The notes: generated by a model not told the origin, from the sequence alone. A stretch of 64,000 bases of DNA from Desulfolucanica intricata (GCF_001592105.1 NZ_BCWE01000019.1:1-64000); one strand, 5' to 3'; numbered from the stretch's first letter, positions 26,250 through 36,312 are shown. A program made the numbers and translations.

Positions 26250-27971
26250 TTGCAATATAAGTATATTACTGGCGTAAGCCTACTGCTCTATATTGGGGTA
26301 ATGATTATTTTAAATATTGCCACGCCTGATCGCGATTTTTCAGAGGCAGAGAACAGAAAGCTTGAGCAGGCTCCGTCTTTTTCCTTTAGTGAACTTTTCG
26401 CCGGAAGCTATACTATGAATTTTGAGCGATACATAGCAGATCAATTTGCCATGAAGGATTTTTGGATAGGGGTTAAATCAGGCTTTGAAAAAGTTATAGG
26501 TAAAAAGGATTATAACGGTGTTTATATGGGGAAGGACGGTTATTTGCTGCAGGCTTTTAAAGAACCGGACAAGGAAAGCCTGCAAATTAAGCTGGAGGCT
26601 TTAAATTCTTTTGCGGCATCGTTTCCGGATCTAAATAAGTATCTTATGTTAGTACCTAATTCCGTAGAGATATTAAGTAATAAATTACCACCCTTTGCGC
26701 AGGCAGCAAGTGAGCGGGAATGGCAGGAGCGGGTAGGTGAATCTCTTGATAAAAATATAAGGTTTGTAGATGTGTATGATATCTTAAATACCAAAAAGAA
26801 TGAATATATTTATTATAAAACCGATCACCACTGGACAACTAAAGCAGCTTTTTATGCTTATCAAGAATTTATCAAAGCTTCCGGGGAAACGCCTCATGTC
26901 CAAAGTTATTTTAATGTAGAGCGGGTCACAGATAACTTTTATGGCTCATTGTATTCTAAAAGCGGATTAAAACATTTAAGCCCGGACAGTATTGAGATCT
27001 ACGTTCCTAAAAAGAAAGAAAAATATAAGGTTGAGTACTTTGATGAAGAGGAAAATGGTAATAGTAAAGTTTCCCATTCACTTTACAATATGAAAAAGAC
27101 TGCCCAAAAGGATAAGTATGCCCTGTTTCTGGATGGGAATCATGCCCTGATTAAAATTAGTACCAATAATCCCGGTGTGAAAAAATTGTTAGTTATTAAA
27201 GATTCCTATGCCAATTGTTTTATCCCTTTTTTAACCGGACATTATAGCGAAATATTTGTAGTTGATTTGAGATATTATGGAGGTAATTTAACAGAACTGA
27301 TAAGAAATAACTTTATACAGGACTCGCTGATTCTTTATAATATAAATACCTTTTTCGAGGATGCTTCAGTAGAAACTATTCTTGATTTTATAGAATTAGA
27401 CACACTTGATCCCGCTGTTGAAGCTCAAACATACAATTATAAAGAGTTTTTTAAGCAAGATGTTTTTATGGGCGATTCTATTACGGATGCTATAGCCTGC
27501 TATGGTCTGGTCGAACAGCAAAATGTTTGTGCCCAAATAGGGATAAATATTGATGAAGCAGCAGCCCAAGTTAATAATATTAAAATAGCAAACCCCAGGA
27601 ATATTTATCTTTTATATGGAGTAAACGATATGGATGACAGAACACCGGCCGAGTGGTTTGTAGAGCAATATAGAGTCTTAGTACGTAATGTGAAGAATAG
27701 ATTCCCAAATGCTAATATCTATGTACAATCTGTATTACCTGTTGATACCACACTTGAACAAAGGAACCCGCATTTTAATAATAAGCATATTAATAAATGC
27801 AATGCGGGTCTTTTGAAGATGGCAGAAGAGGAAAAGGTAAAATTTTTAAATATAGCCATATTATTAAATGAAAGCAACAAAAACTTGTATGAATCGGATG
27901 GAACGCATCTTAAGGCTCCTTTTTATAATTTGTGGTTTAATTATTTGATTAATCATTTAGGAATAGTTTAG
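26250..27971 (+). CDS. DHHW-domain protein fused to an SGNH esterase-like domain
   Basis: A 573-residue membrane-anchored protein (helix at residues 5-22). Residues ~27-390 form a DHHW/AlgX-like domain: ENRKLEQAPSFSFSELFAGSY, YYKTDHHWTTKAAFYAYQEF and VIKDSYANCFIPFL. From about residue 400 a second SGNH/GDSL domain follows with VFMGDSITDA (nucleophile Ser), LLYGVNDMDD and ESDGTHLKAPFYNLW (Asp/His). So one chain has two O-acyl-ester-type modules. TTG start; gap 26 bases after MBOAT. It likely acts outside the membrane in surface polymer acylation or deacylation. Confidence 0.85.
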   Translation: MQYKYITGVSLLLYIGVMIILNIATPDRDFSEAENRKLEQAPSFSFSELFAGSYTMNFERYIADQFAMKDFWIGVKSGFEKVIGKKDYNGVYMGKDGYLLQAFKEPDKESLQIKLEALNSFAASFPDLNKYLMLVPNSVEILSNKLPPFAQAASEREWQERVGESLDKNIRFVDVYDILNTKKNEYIYYKTDHHWTTKAAFYAYQEFIKASGETPHVQSYFNVERVTDNFYGSLYSKSGLKHLSPDSIEIYVPKKKEKYKVEYFDEEENGNSKVSHSLYNMKKTAQKDKYALFLDGNHALIKISTNNPGVKKLLVIKDSYANCFIPFLTGHYSEIFVVDLRYYGGNLTELIRNNFIQDSLILYNINTFFEDASVETILDFIELDTLDPAVEAQTYNYKEFFKQDVFMGDSITDAIACYGLVEQQNVCAQIGINIDEAAAQVNNIKIANPRNIYLLYGVNDMDDRTPAEWFVEQYRVLVRNVKNRFPNANIYVQSVLPVDTTLEQRNPHFNNKHINKCNAGLLKMAEEEKVKFLNIAILLNESNKNLYESDGTHLKAPFYNLWFNYLINHLGIV

Positions 27972-27992
27972 ATAAGGAGAAAGGAAAGGGAA

Positions 27993-28032
27993 AAAGGCGT
28001 CAAGGGAGGTTATTCTCCTTGACGCCTTTATT
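27993..28032 (+). terminator. terminator of the MBOAT/DHHW operon
   Basis: AAAGGCGTCAAGG pairs with CCTTGACGCCTTT, followed by A/T sequence. The remaining gap to 28288 shows no gene. Confidence 0.85.
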
Positions 28033-28288
28033 ATACTATAGGAAATTGTGCTTTTCTAGGTTTTGTGGATAAGTTGAGTTTTGTAAAGTAGTAAATGTTT
28101 TCTTTTCTGCTAAAATTGTTGCTGCATAATTTCCGTCAAGTACGAGTGCCTTCGGCTGTCCCGAAAGTCGTTGGAGGCGACTTTCTTGTGGATTGCATGC
28201 CACCAGGGATTAGGCTGACAGTGTGTGTGTAACAAACTTTCAATATAACTCCTTGAGGGCTGTTTCCTTGCTTTCTTTGCCGCTTTTT

Positions 28289-30271
28289 CTATACTTTTGG
28301 AAAAGTTACAGTTAGCTTAAATAAATCCCCGTCGATATTTATATCCAAACTTCCGTTTTGCAGCTCCACAAGACTTTTTGCTATTGCAAGACCCAGGCCC
28401 GAGCCCTCAGTATTTCGGGATTTGTCGCCCCTTGTAAAACGCTCCGTTATCTCAGAGGGGTCAAAATTCATTTCATAAGCGGATATATTTTTAAAAATAA
28501 GACTTACACTTTTTTCATGTTCCTCCACATCTATATACACTCTGGAATTTGGCATAGAATACTTCAGTATATTGCCAATAATATTTTCAAATACTCTATA
28601 GGTTCTAGTCCCGTCTAATTCACAAATTATTTTGTTTTCCGGCAGATTGCTTCTCATTTGCAGGGTACTTTCATGGATTTTTTCTTCCATCTCTCCAACG
28701 GTTTGCCGCAGCAGTGCTATTATATCCACCTGTTCTAAATGTAATTCGATATTACCACTGCCGGCCTTGCTTGCTTCAAATAAATCTTCAATTAATACCT
28801 TGAGTCGTTTAGATTTCTGATCAAGTATATCTATATATTCTTTTTGTGTCTCTTTTTCTAAATCCTCATTTTTTAGTAAATCCACATAGGTAATAATGGA
28901 TGTGAGTGGGGTCTTGAGATCATGGGACACGTTTGAGATAAGTTGGGTTTTCATATTCTGGCTTTTTACTTCTTTCTCCACAGCCACCTTAAAGCCTTCT
29001 TTAATATTGTTTAAGTTCTTGGAAAAAGGACTCAATATGCCCATATCTTCAGGTAATACAATATTAAAATTTCCTTTGGCCAATTGACTGCTTGCTTCAT
29101 TCAGGGTTCTCACTTTATTCAGCAGCTTTAACGAGTAATTAAACAGCAGTACCGTATACGCCAGAGCCAAAATTATTCCCAAAACGCCGGTTAAGGCAAT
29201 AAAAATCAGTACCACAAGATTTATTCCCAAAAGCGTAAACAGCTTTTTATTATAGTCCCTGGTTATGTCCACATCGGCAATTTGCTCAACTGTATTTTTA
29301 ACGCTGCTGCTTATATTGAAATATAATTTTCCCAATAAACTGCTCTTTAGCAATCCTTCTTTAAAACCGGTGTAGTAAATGTGTTTAAGATAACAAATGC
29401 TGAGGTAAATTAAAGTGTATAGTATGAAGGTTATCGGAAGGCCGATAAGGTAAAAATACCAATTGGCGTCATGAATTATTTCAATATAATTAAAGCCGTT
29501 ATTATTATAGCCGAAGCCAAAGGTTAATTTTAATACAGCAAGGAAGATGAAGAAAAATGCCATCCAAATTAAAAATTTTAATTCCAAATACGCGCGGTTA
29601 AAAAGTTTAACAATGGTGGCCTGTTTTTGGGCTGAATAAGGTATGGCAAAGGCCAGGATCATTAAGACCAAGATGCTTATTCCCCCGATTACTAAAATTA
29701 GTATTATGTATTTCCCAATATTAAAATCCATAAGGTGCTGAGTGAAAAGGTCATTGCCAGTCAATTTTTTCGGTACGGTATAAACAATATCTAAATTAGC
29801 AAGATAAGTCGCCGGATCTTGCTTATTATATTGGTTTATAATATTTATAAATTCACGTTTTGCAAATGAGTTTGGAGCGCTTTCGATAGTTGGGTTACCA
29901 TTTTCATCGAATTTTACATGTAAATAGAACCGGCTGTTTTTTATTTCAGTTTCTACTGACTTATCTTTCATATTGCTGGCCACAAGATTATTATTTTGGT
30001 CCTGCAGGTAATACTTAATATTTTCTAAATCATCATAGGAAGAATTATAAATATCTTTATGCTCTATTCGGGTTTGGACCAAATAATGGGTTAAATTTGC
30101 CAGGGTATGGATAAATCTATAACTTTCTAAATATTTTTGGGCATCATTCTTAAATGCGGTATCCTTAATCGGTGCATAAATAACTACCGAAACCACCGCT
30201 AAAATTAAAGTGATTAGAAACACGCCCAGTGTTGTTGATAATAGTTTATTTTCCTTCAAATTTGTATCCAA
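28289..30271 (-). CDS. VanS-like sensor histidine kinase
   Basis: A 660-residue kinase. Membrane helices lie near residues 12-32, ~185-210, ~230-255, ~275-295 and ~350-375, with a large extracytoplasmic region (35-185) after the first. HisKA is NVSHDLKTPLTSIITYVDLL and the HATPase has ENIIGNILKYSM and GSGLGLAIAKSLVEL. The overlap of about 26 bases with the OmpR-type regulator shows a two-component pair. The multi-helix sensor with a long loop suggests envelope or antibiotic stress. Signal unknown. Confidence 0.88.
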   Translation of the reverse strand: MDTNLKENKLLSTTLGVFLITLILAVVSVVIYAPIKDTAFKNDAQKYLESYRFIHTLANLTHYLVQTRIEHKDIYNSSYDDLENIKYYLQDQNNNLVASNMKDKSVETEIKNSRFYLHVKFDENGNPTIESAPNSFAKREFINIINQYNKQDPATYLANLDIVYTVPKKLTGNDLFTQHLMDFNIGKYIILILVIGGISILVLMILAFAIPYSAQKQATIVKLFNRAYLELKFLIWMAFFFIFLAVLKLTFGFGYNNNGFNYIEIIHDANWYFYLIGLPITFILYTLIYLSICYLKHIYYTGFKEGLLKSSLLGKLYFNISSSVKNTVEQIADVDITRDYNKKLFTLLGINLVVLIFIALTGVLGIILALAYTVLLFNYSLKLLNKVRTLNEASSQLAKGNFNIVLPEDMGILSPFSKNLNNIKEGFKVAVEKEVKSQNMKTQLISNVSHDLKTPLTSIITYVDLLKNEDLEKETQKEYIDILDQKSKRLKVLIEDLFEASKAGSGNIELHLEQVDIIALLRQTVGEMEEKIHESTLQMRSNLPENKIICELDGTRTYRVFENIIGNILKYSMPNSRVYIDVEEHEKSVSLIFKNISAYEMNFDPSEITERFTRGDKSRNTEGSGLGLAIAKSLVELQNGSLDINIDGDLFKLTVTFPKV

Positions 30272-30941
30272 TGCCCCACACCACCTTCAAATATTTTGGT
30301 TCCCTCGGATTGATTTCTATTTTCTCCCGAATCCTTCTGATATGGACTGTTACGGTATCCGGGTTGTAGGCAGGTGCCTGCCATACTTTTTCATATATCT
30401 CTTCTATAGAAAAAACACGATTGGGATTTTTCATTAAAAGATGGAGAATCTTGTACTCCAGAGGAGTTGTCTTAATAGCCTCTCCGTCCACCAGAATCTC
30501 TTTCTTGACATCATTTAATTCAATTCCACCTATCCTGATAACATTTTCTTCAGCCGGTGAGTAATTACAATAGCTGGTAAATCTGCGGATATTGGAATTT
30601 ATCCTTGCCAATAATTCCAATGAGTTAAAGGGCTTGGTGATGTAATCATCCGCGCCGATGTTTAGTCCCAGAATTTTATCCATGTCCTCTGACTTGGCAG
30701 AAAGAAAAATGATCGGAACATTACTGTTTTCTCTTATTTTCATCGTAGCATTTATACCATCCAATTTTGGCATCATGATATCCATAAGCACCAGGTGTAT
30801 TTTCTCTTTTTGAAAAATTCTTAGAGCATCTTCTCCATCATAAGCCTTAAAAACATTGTAGTTTTGATTCTTTAGATAAACCTCAATGGCAGCTACTATT
30901 TCTTTCTCATCGTCCACAACAAGAATATTATACATGTACAT
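30246..30941 (-). CDS. OmpR/PhoB-family response regulator
   Basis: A 231-residue regulator with an N-terminal receiver (NILVVDDEKEIV, phospho-Asp in VLMDIMMPKLDG, Lys in DYITKPFNSLELLARI) and a C-terminal winged helix (TTPLEYKILHLLMKNPNRVF, then TVHIRRIREKIE). The ATG at 30941 lies behind GGAGTG; the longer start is GTG within that site. It is the partner of the overlapping kinase. Confidence 0.92.
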   Translation of the reverse strand: MYMYNILVVDDEKEIVAAIEVYLKNQNYNVFKAYDGEDALRIFQKEKIHLVLMDIMMPKLDGINATMKIRENSNVPIIFLSAKSEDMDKILGLNIGADDYITKPFNSLELLARINSNIRRFTSYCNYSPAEENVIRIGGIELNDVKKEILVDGEAIKTTPLEYKILHLLMKNPNRVFSIEEIYEKVWQAPAYNPDTVTVHIRRIREKIEINPREPKYLKVVWGIGYKFEGK

Positions 30942-31047
30942 ATTCACTCCTAAGCGTTAAGAGATATCTCTAATCGTTATAATAACATAGACTTTTTAAG
31001 ATTCTACTATTATAATTCTTACAGATTTATTAAGAATAAGCCTTACA

Positions 31048-31221
31048 GTCGAACATCTTGGGCCGGTTTTTGTATTTATGAAAAGGGAATTGATAGAACT
31101 GCCAATGGTGGATATGATGGTCGAAGCCAAAAAAAGATGATCTATGTTTAAACCGGTGCAGGAATTAAATAAACTACCTGGTATTAAATTGATAAACGAT
31201 GCCGGTGTAGATATTTTGTAA
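31048..31221 (+). pseudogene. possible DsrE/DsrF-like remnant
   Basis: One frame of 58 codons reads through a TGA near 31138. Pieces such as ELIELPMVDMMVEAKKR are weakly reminiscent of DsrE/F proteins. There is no clear start. The resemblance is low and the call is uncertain. Confidence 0.2.
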
Positions 31222-31234
31222 AGGGGGGGAAAGC

Positions 31235-31999
31235 GTGAGATTAATTGTAAATGCCGATGACTTTGGCTACAGCAGAGGAGTAAACGAAGGAATTATTATA
31301 GCCTTTCAGCAGGGCATAGTTACCAGTACCAGCTTGATGGTAAATGAAGAGGGGTCGGAACATGCTTTTGATTTGTTAAAAAATAAGTGTATTCCCGGCA
31401 CAGGCGTACACTTATGTATAACCCACGGGAGACCTGTCAGCCCGGTAGAAACGATCCCGTCTTTAGTGGACAGAGCCGGGAGTTTTAAAAAAATCAATGC
31501 CTTCTATGGTGAACCTGTAAATTTAGAAGAGGTAATAAGGGAATTTGAAGCCCAGGTGCAGAAAGCAGTAAGTAGGGGCATTAACGTTACCCACCTGGAC
31601 ACTCACCACCATATTCATTTGCACCCGGTGGTTCTGCAGGCTGTTATTGCTGTGGCCTTAGAATATGGATTACCGGTAAGAAGTGTTAATGAGGAAATGA
31701 AAAATACGTTTCTTGTCCGGGGTATTTCCACCCCTGATTATTTTTGTGCCGAGTGGTTTGGGGATGCTGTTTCCTTTGCTAATTTTAAAGAGATAATCAG
31801 CACTGCTCAAAATAAATCTATTGCCCTGATGGAACTTATGACCCATCCCGGGAAGGTAGATCAAACTTTATCCCGGAACAGCAGTTATAAGGAAGGCAGG
31901 GAGAAAGAACTGGAAATTCTTTGTGACAGCAGTACCAGGGAATTTCTCAAGGAAAGAAATATAGAGCTCATTGGAAGGAGTGCTTCTCTTGACAAATAA
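31235..31999 (+). CDS. ChbG/HpnK (YdjC) family carbohydrate deacetylase
   Basis: A 254-residue protein with the family N-terminus LIVNADDFGYSRGVNEGI, metal-binding Asp/His in VTHLDTHHHIHLHPV, and HPGKVDQTL near the C-terminus. It removes acetyl groups from N-acetylated oligosaccharides or lipid-linked sugars. GTG at 31235 follows AAAGGGGGG. The MFS gene starts 11 bases inside its end, so the two are coupled. Confidence 0.9.
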   Translation: MRLIVNADDFGYSRGVNEGIIIAFQQGIVTSTSLMVNEEGSEHAFDLLKNKCIPGTGVHLCITHGRPVSPVETIPSLVDRAGSFKKINAFYGEPVNLEEVIREFEAQVQKAVSRGINVTHLDTHHHIHLHPVVLQAVIAVALEYGLPVRSVNEEMKNTFLVRGISTPDYFCAEWFGDAVSFANFKEIISTAQNKSIALMELMTHPGKVDQTLSRNSSYKEGREKELEILCDSSTREFLKERNIELIGRSASLDK

Positions 32000-33170
32000 T
32001 TCGGCGAAAATGACAGATAAACAGACTCCTCTTTGGACACGGGACTTTATTCTTATTTGCCTGGCTAATCTCACGCTTTTTCTAGGTTTTCAAATGCTGC
32101 TGCCCACCCTCCCGGTCTATGTTGAATTTTTGGGCGGAGATGAAACGATGACAGGATTAGTGGTCGGCGTATTCACAATCTCCGCGGTATTGAGTAGGCC
32201 GTTTATAGGTGTGGGGCTGGACGTATACGGAAGAAAGATTATTTACTTAGCAGGTTTATTGATCTTTCTTCTTTCATGTCTTGCGTATAGCTGGGCACCT
32301 ACAGTTCTGATGCTGCTGGCAATAAGACTTATCCACGGTTTTGGCTGGGGCGCGGCCAGTACAGCCGGGGGAACCATTGCGTCTGATATAATTCCTAAAA
32401 AACGTTTCGGTGAAGGAATGGGGTATTACGGCCTAGCAGCTACACTTTCCATGGCAGTAGCACCGGCTGCCGGCCTATACGTAATAAATCATTTTAGTTT
32501 TGACTTGCTATTTATTATTTCTGCTTCACTTTGTTTAATCACAGTTTTTTTCGGAATGGTAATACATTACCATGATGTTCCGGGGGCCGGACAGCGTGGT
32601 GCTTTGTTTGAAAAATCTGCATTTCTGCCCTCTATAGTTATATTTTTAGCGACTACTACCTACGGTTCTGTTGTTTCATTTATCGCCCTTTATGCAGGGC
32701 AAAAGGGCATTGCTAATATTGGTATCTTTTTTACAGTTTATGCCATTGCCCTTACGCTTATTAGGCCTCTTTCCGGTATATTGATAGACCGTAAGGGCTT
32801 CAATGTGGTAGTGCTGCCGGGTATTATTCTTATCGCGATATCAATGATAATTCTATCGCAGGCTAATAATTTGTGGATTTTTTTATTGACAGGTATAATA
32901 TACGGTATTGGTTTTGGAGCTTTACATCCGAGTATGCAGGCATTGGCGGTAAAATATGTCGCACCCAACCGTCGTGGAGCTGCTAATGCTACGTTTTTTA
33001 CGGCTTTTGATCTGGGCATAGGTGCCGGGGCCATTGTGTGGGGCTATGTCTCTAATATTTTGGGTTACTCCCAAATGTACCTTATAGCAGCTATACCTGC
33101 CGCATTTGCATTGGTAATATATCTATTGCATAATAAAAGAGACTTAAAACTAACTGGAGAATTAAAGTAA
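31989..33170 (+). CDS. MFS transporter
   Basis: A 393-residue major facilitator with twelve helices. Signature segments are GVFTISAVLSRPFIGVGLD with YGRKIIYLAGLLIF (the loop 2-3 motif), and RLIHGFGWGAASTAGG. TTG at 31989 is eight bases behind GGAAGGAGTG and lies inside the end of the deacetylase gene; the frame opening at 31971 has no proper site. It is likely an efflux or sugar/drug exporter. Confidence 0.9.
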   Translation: MTNNSAKMTDKQTPLWTRDFILICLANLTLFLGFQMLLPTLPVYVEFLGGDETMTGLVVGVFTISAVLSRPFIGVGLDVYGRKIIYLAGLLIFLLSCLAYSWAPTVLMLLAIRLIHGFGWGAASTAGGTIASDIIPKKRFGEGMGYYGLAATLSMAVAPAAGLYVINHFSFDLLFIISASLCLITVFFGMVIHYHDVPGAGQRGALFEKSAFLPSIVIFLATTTYGSVVSFIALYAGQKGIANIGIFFTVYAIALTLIRPLSGILIDRKGFNVVVLPGIILIAISMIILSQANNLWIFLLTGIIYGIGFGALHPSMQALAVKYVAPNRRGAANATFFTAFDLGIGAGAIVWGYVSNILGYSQMYLIAAIPAAFALVIYLLHNKRDLKLTGELK

Positions 33171-33268
33171 ATACTTATAAATTATATACCCTTCTGCTGT
33201 TCATATGCTGCAGCTTGACTTCATAATCCGGGTCATTATATCCTTTAATGGGAAAGAAGGGAATGTAA

Positions 33269-33967
33269 TTGTCGATCTGTAAACTGCCTGATAACCTCGT
33301 TAAAGCAGAATTTATAAGCCGTTTGAACCGGTTTGTGGCCTTGGTGCGTATGGGGGACCGGGACGTAAAAGTACATGTTCCCAGTTCGGGCAGAATGCGG
33401 GAATTGTTAGTACCCGGTGCCAGGGTCTACCTTAGCCCGTCCGAAGCCCTGCAGCGGAAGACTGCCTACACGCTGCTTTTGGTGCGTCAGGGGGAAGTGC
33501 TGGTGTCTGTAGATTCGCTGCTGCCCAACCGTCTGCTGTATACTTCCTTTTTAAGAGGAGAAGTGCCGGGTTTTACCGGCTTTACCCGTGTTCGCAGGGA
33601 ATTTCCTTACCGCAGGGGAAGGATGGATTTTTTGCTTTCCGGGGGCGGCAAAGAATGCTTGGTTGAAGTTAAATCAGTTACTCTGGTGGAAAAAGGTTTG
33701 GCTTTGTTTCCCGATGCTCCCACCGGGCGGGGGGCCAGGCATTTGGAAGAATTGACCTTGGCCTACCGGGAGGGGTACAGGGTTGCTGTAATTTTTGTTG
33801 TACAGCGGGAGGACGGTGATTCTTTCAGCCCCAATGACAGGTGTGATCCTCATTTTGGTGAAACCTTACGTCAAGCGGCCCGGAACGGAGTGGAGGTCTA
33901 TGCACTGGGCTGCCGGGTTACTACGGATAAAATACAGCTTCACGGCAGCCTTCCGGTACTGGTATAG
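33269..33967 (+). CDS. sfsA: SfsA DNA/RNA nuclease-like protein
   Basis: A 232-residue SfsA family protein: N-terminal OB-like part with VHVPSSGRMRELLVPGA, then the PD-(D/E)XK-like nuclease core RGRMDFLLSGGGKECLVEVK and FPDAPTGRGARHLEELTLAYREG. E. coli SfsA was named for sugar-fermentation stimulation; the cellular role is unclear. Its start is TTG with AAGAAGGGA upstream. It is monocistronic here. Confidence 0.93.
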   Translation: MSICKLPDNLVKAEFISRLNRFVALVRMGDRDVKVHVPSSGRMRELLVPGARVYLSPSEALQRKTAYTLLLVRQGEVLVSVDSLLPNRLLYTSFLRGEVPGFTGFTRVRREFPYRRGRMDFLLSGGGKECLVEVKSVTLVEKGLALFPDAPTGRGARHLEELTLAYREGYRVAVIFVVQREDGDSFSPNDRCDPHFGETLRQAARNGVEVYALGCRVTTDKIQLHGSLPVLV

Positions 33968-34029
33968 ACTAAAAGGCTTAACAAAAATGCTGTTGGAAAT
34001 TCTAGGCAGTACCATTAATTTGGTGAAAA

Positions 34030-35322
34030 TTACTGGCTAAAAGCGACCCTGTTTTTTCCACTGTTCTTAGCCCGGTAGAGACCCAGATCGGCCATTTTGA
34101 TTAAATCTTCCTTTATGTTACCATCCTGCGGGTAAGTGCTGATGCCCAGGCTGACGGTTATTTTACTTGTAGTTTTTTTGTCACTATGTGTAAATATATG
34201 ATTTTCCACATTCTTACGCAGTCTGTCGGCAATTGTATATGCTTGCTCCCGGGTTGTTTCCGGAAGAATAACACAAAATTCCTCTCCTCCATAGCGGGCC
34301 GAAATATCTACTTCCCGGGCGGTATTCTGAATAATTTGAGCCAGTTCGTTTAATACATAATCCCCTTCAAGATGTCCATAGGTATCATTTAATATTTTAA
34401 AGTCGTCAATGTCTAAAATAATCAGGCTTAAAAAATGGTTATAGCGCTGTGCCCTTTTCAATTCCTTATCCAGAAAGAAATTAAAAGCCCTGTAATTGTA
34501 TAACCCTGTTTTTTCATCAGTAAGGGCCATTTCTCTGGTTTTCTCGTAAAGGTTAGCCCTTTCAATGGCTGCCGCAGCCTGACCGGCAAAAATAGAAATA
34601 AGTTTTATTGTATCATCATTAAAAGTTGTCTTACTTGAGCCGGAAAGAATAATTAATCCTGTGACCTTGTTTTCAATTAGCATGGGAACAAGTAAGTAGG
34701 TGACCGTACACTCTTCCGTATTGTCAGGGACAATTATGCTATCCTTGCCCGTCACTGCCTTTTGCAGTAAGTGTGGAGGGGCTTCCTTCTGCTCTCCCTT
34801 AATTAAATTGATTATTGGCTGTCCCGTTGTCCGGTTGATTAAATAAATGCTGCAGGAGTCGTAATTTACAACTGAGCTTAGTTTGTCAACAATAAGTTTA
34901 AGGATAGAAGTTAACTCCATGCTTGAGCCAAGTGCCTGGGTTAGTTCTTGTACTACTGTCAGTTCTTTAATTCGTTGTTCTAACGCCCGGTTTGCAGTTT
35001 CCAGTTTTTCAGCATAGGTTTCCAGCCGGTTAACTTTCTTATTTTTAATGTCGATATACTCCCTGTAGGCCAGGCCGTAAGACATCATGGTTTCCAGGAG
35101 TAGGGTAAAGGAGTTTAATACTACGTTCGGGCCCTGCAATGGGGGAAATTCCTTAACCACATGTTCCATGGCCTCCATGTGGAGCTGTATAATTTCTTCC
35201 GGTCCCTGTTTTGCTATGACAAGCTCTTTGCTTAACTTGCCTGCCCGGTACAGGGTTTCTTCACTGTAGTTTTTGGTGTATTCCCGTAATAGATTAATAT
35301 ATCTTTCCTTTAATTCGGGCAT
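34030..35322 (-). CDS. diguanylate cyclase with RsbU-N-like and GAF domains
   Basis: A 430-residue protein. Residues 1-85 match the RsbU N-terminal domain that RsbT binds (LLREYTKNYSEETLYRAGKLSKEL, then GPEEIIQLHMEAMEHV). A coiled coil at ~90-125 leads to a GAF domain (~125-260) and a GGDEF domain (~270-430) with active site RYGGEEFCVIL and FLSLIILDIDDFKILNDTYGH. It should make cyclic di-GMP. It is the last gene of the RsbR-S-T-X operon, overlapping the phosphatase by 13 bases. I infer RsbT released from the stressosome activates it in place of RsbU. Confidence 0.9.
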   Translation of the reverse strand: MPELKERYINLLREYTKNYSEETLYRAGKLSKELVIAKQGPEEIIQLHMEAMEHVVKEFPPLQGPNVVLNSFTLLLETMMSYGLAYREYIDIKNKKVNRLETYAEKLETANRALEQRIKELTVVQELTQALGSSMELTSILKLIVDKLSSVVNYDSCSIYLINRTTGQPIINLIKGEQKEAPPHLLQKAVTGKDSIIVPDNTEECTVTYLLVPMLIENKVTGLIILSGSSKTTFNDDTIKLISIFAGQAAAAIERANLYEKTREMALTDEKTGLYNYRAFNFFLDKELKRAQRYNHFLSLIILDIDDFKILNDTYGHLEGDYVLNELAQIIQNTAREVDISARYGGEEFCVILPETTREQAYTIADRLRKNVENHIFTHSDKKTTSKITVSLGISTYPQDGNIKEDLIKMADLGLYRAKNSGKNRVAFSQ

Positions 35323-35918
35323 TGGACTGCCTCCCGGTTTGGCCGTGCAATGATTATAGTGGTATCGTCCACTTGCTTTCCCAGAGTATCGGCCATTAAG
35401 TTTGTTAGCAAGTTAACGGGATATTTTGGATTACAGGCATAAAAGTCCAGAGAGTAATCTTCCCTAATTCCATCAGAGTGCATAATTAATACATCGTTTT
35501 TACGGCACGGCCACTGCTGTACCTTTAGGTTCGGAGGGAACCTGTAGCCTAAAATTCCTCTTAATGCAATAGGTCGTATTTTTTTATCAGAAAGTATTCT
35601 AATGCTGATGTTGCCAATAATTAATACTTCCCACATACTTTGGTTTTCTTTAAGCCGGCAAAGGCCCAACACTGCACCGCGGGAACCTATTAAAGCCCGG
35701 TGGCATTGCTTTGCCAGCAAATCTAATTTCTCACTCGGGTTTTGAATGATACACTCAATGGCCATTGCCGCTGCTTGTGCAGCTTCACGGCCGTGACCAA
35801 GGCCATCTGCTATAGCGGCGAGGAAGCCCCCCGGTATTATTTGGAGGGAATAGCTGTCACCACAGACCACCTCATCTTTTGCGGGGCGAGACAATGCATG
35901 CCAAGTTAAGCTTTCCAT
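35310..35918 (-). CDS. RsbX-like PP2C/SpoIIE phosphatase
   Basis: A 202-residue single-domain PP2C phosphatase with the metal motifs CGDSYSLQIIPGG and AAIADGLGHGREAAQAA, then MHSDGIREDYS and KQVDDTTIIIARP. RsbX dephosphorylates RsbS and RsbR and resets the stressosome. It overlaps the RsbT-like kinase upstream by 13 bases and the cyclase downstream by 13 bases, consistent with a coupled operon. Confidence 0.88.
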   Translation of the reverse strand: MESLTWHALSRPAKDEVVCGDSYSLQIIPGGFLAAIADGLGHGREAAQAAAMAIECIIQNPSEKLDLLAKQCHRALIGSRGAVLGLCRLKENQSMWEVLIIGNISIRILSDKKIRPIALRGILGYRFPPNLKVQQWPCRKNDVLIMHSDGIREDYSLDFYACNPKYPVNLLTNLMADTLGKQVDDTTIIIARPNREAVQCPN

Positions 35919-36307
35919 TTTTTTACCGTTATTGTTGTACCTTCGCCGACTTTAGTTTGAAGATTAAATTCATCCATCAGCCGTTTTACACCGGGCAGTC
36001 CCGCCCCTAATCCGCCCGAAGTGGTAAAACCGTCAGTAAGTGCCAGATCTACGTCCTGTATGCCGGGCCCGGTATCACTGACAACAGCGCCTAAGCCCTG
36101 CCTTTCTCCTTCTTCTATTGCCCATATTGTAATACTTCCCTTTCGGGCGTACAGTACTACATTTCGGGCTAATTCAGAAATGGCTGTTGCCATCTTGACC
36201 TGATCCACCAGAGAAAAGCTTAAATAAACTGCTATGTCTTTGACGGCCTGGCGAGCCTTAATAATGTCATATTCACATTCAATTAAAAGACTGCATTTTT
36301 TTGACAT
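35906..36307 (-). CDS. RsbT-like serine kinase
   Basis: A 133-residue GHKL kinase: N-box ISELARNVVLYA, G1-box VVSDTGPGIQDVD and ATP lid GLGAGLPGVKRLMDEF. In stressosomes RsbT phosphorylates RsbR and RsbS, then leaves to activate an output protein. It lies six bases after RsbS and overlaps the phosphatase. The order R-S-T-X is that of known stressosomes. Confidence 0.92.
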   Translation of the reverse strand: MSKKCSLLIECEYDIIKARQAVKDIAVYLSFSLVDQVKMATAISELARNVVLYARKGSITIWAIEEGERQGLGAVVSDTGPGIQDVDLALTDGFTTSGGLGAGLPGVKRLMDEFNLQTKVGEGTTITVKKWKA

Positions 36308-36312
36308 AACCC

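Noticed and set aside
31048-31221. Functional DsrE-like gene
   Set aside because: In-frame TGA and no start; at best a remnant, listed with low confidence.
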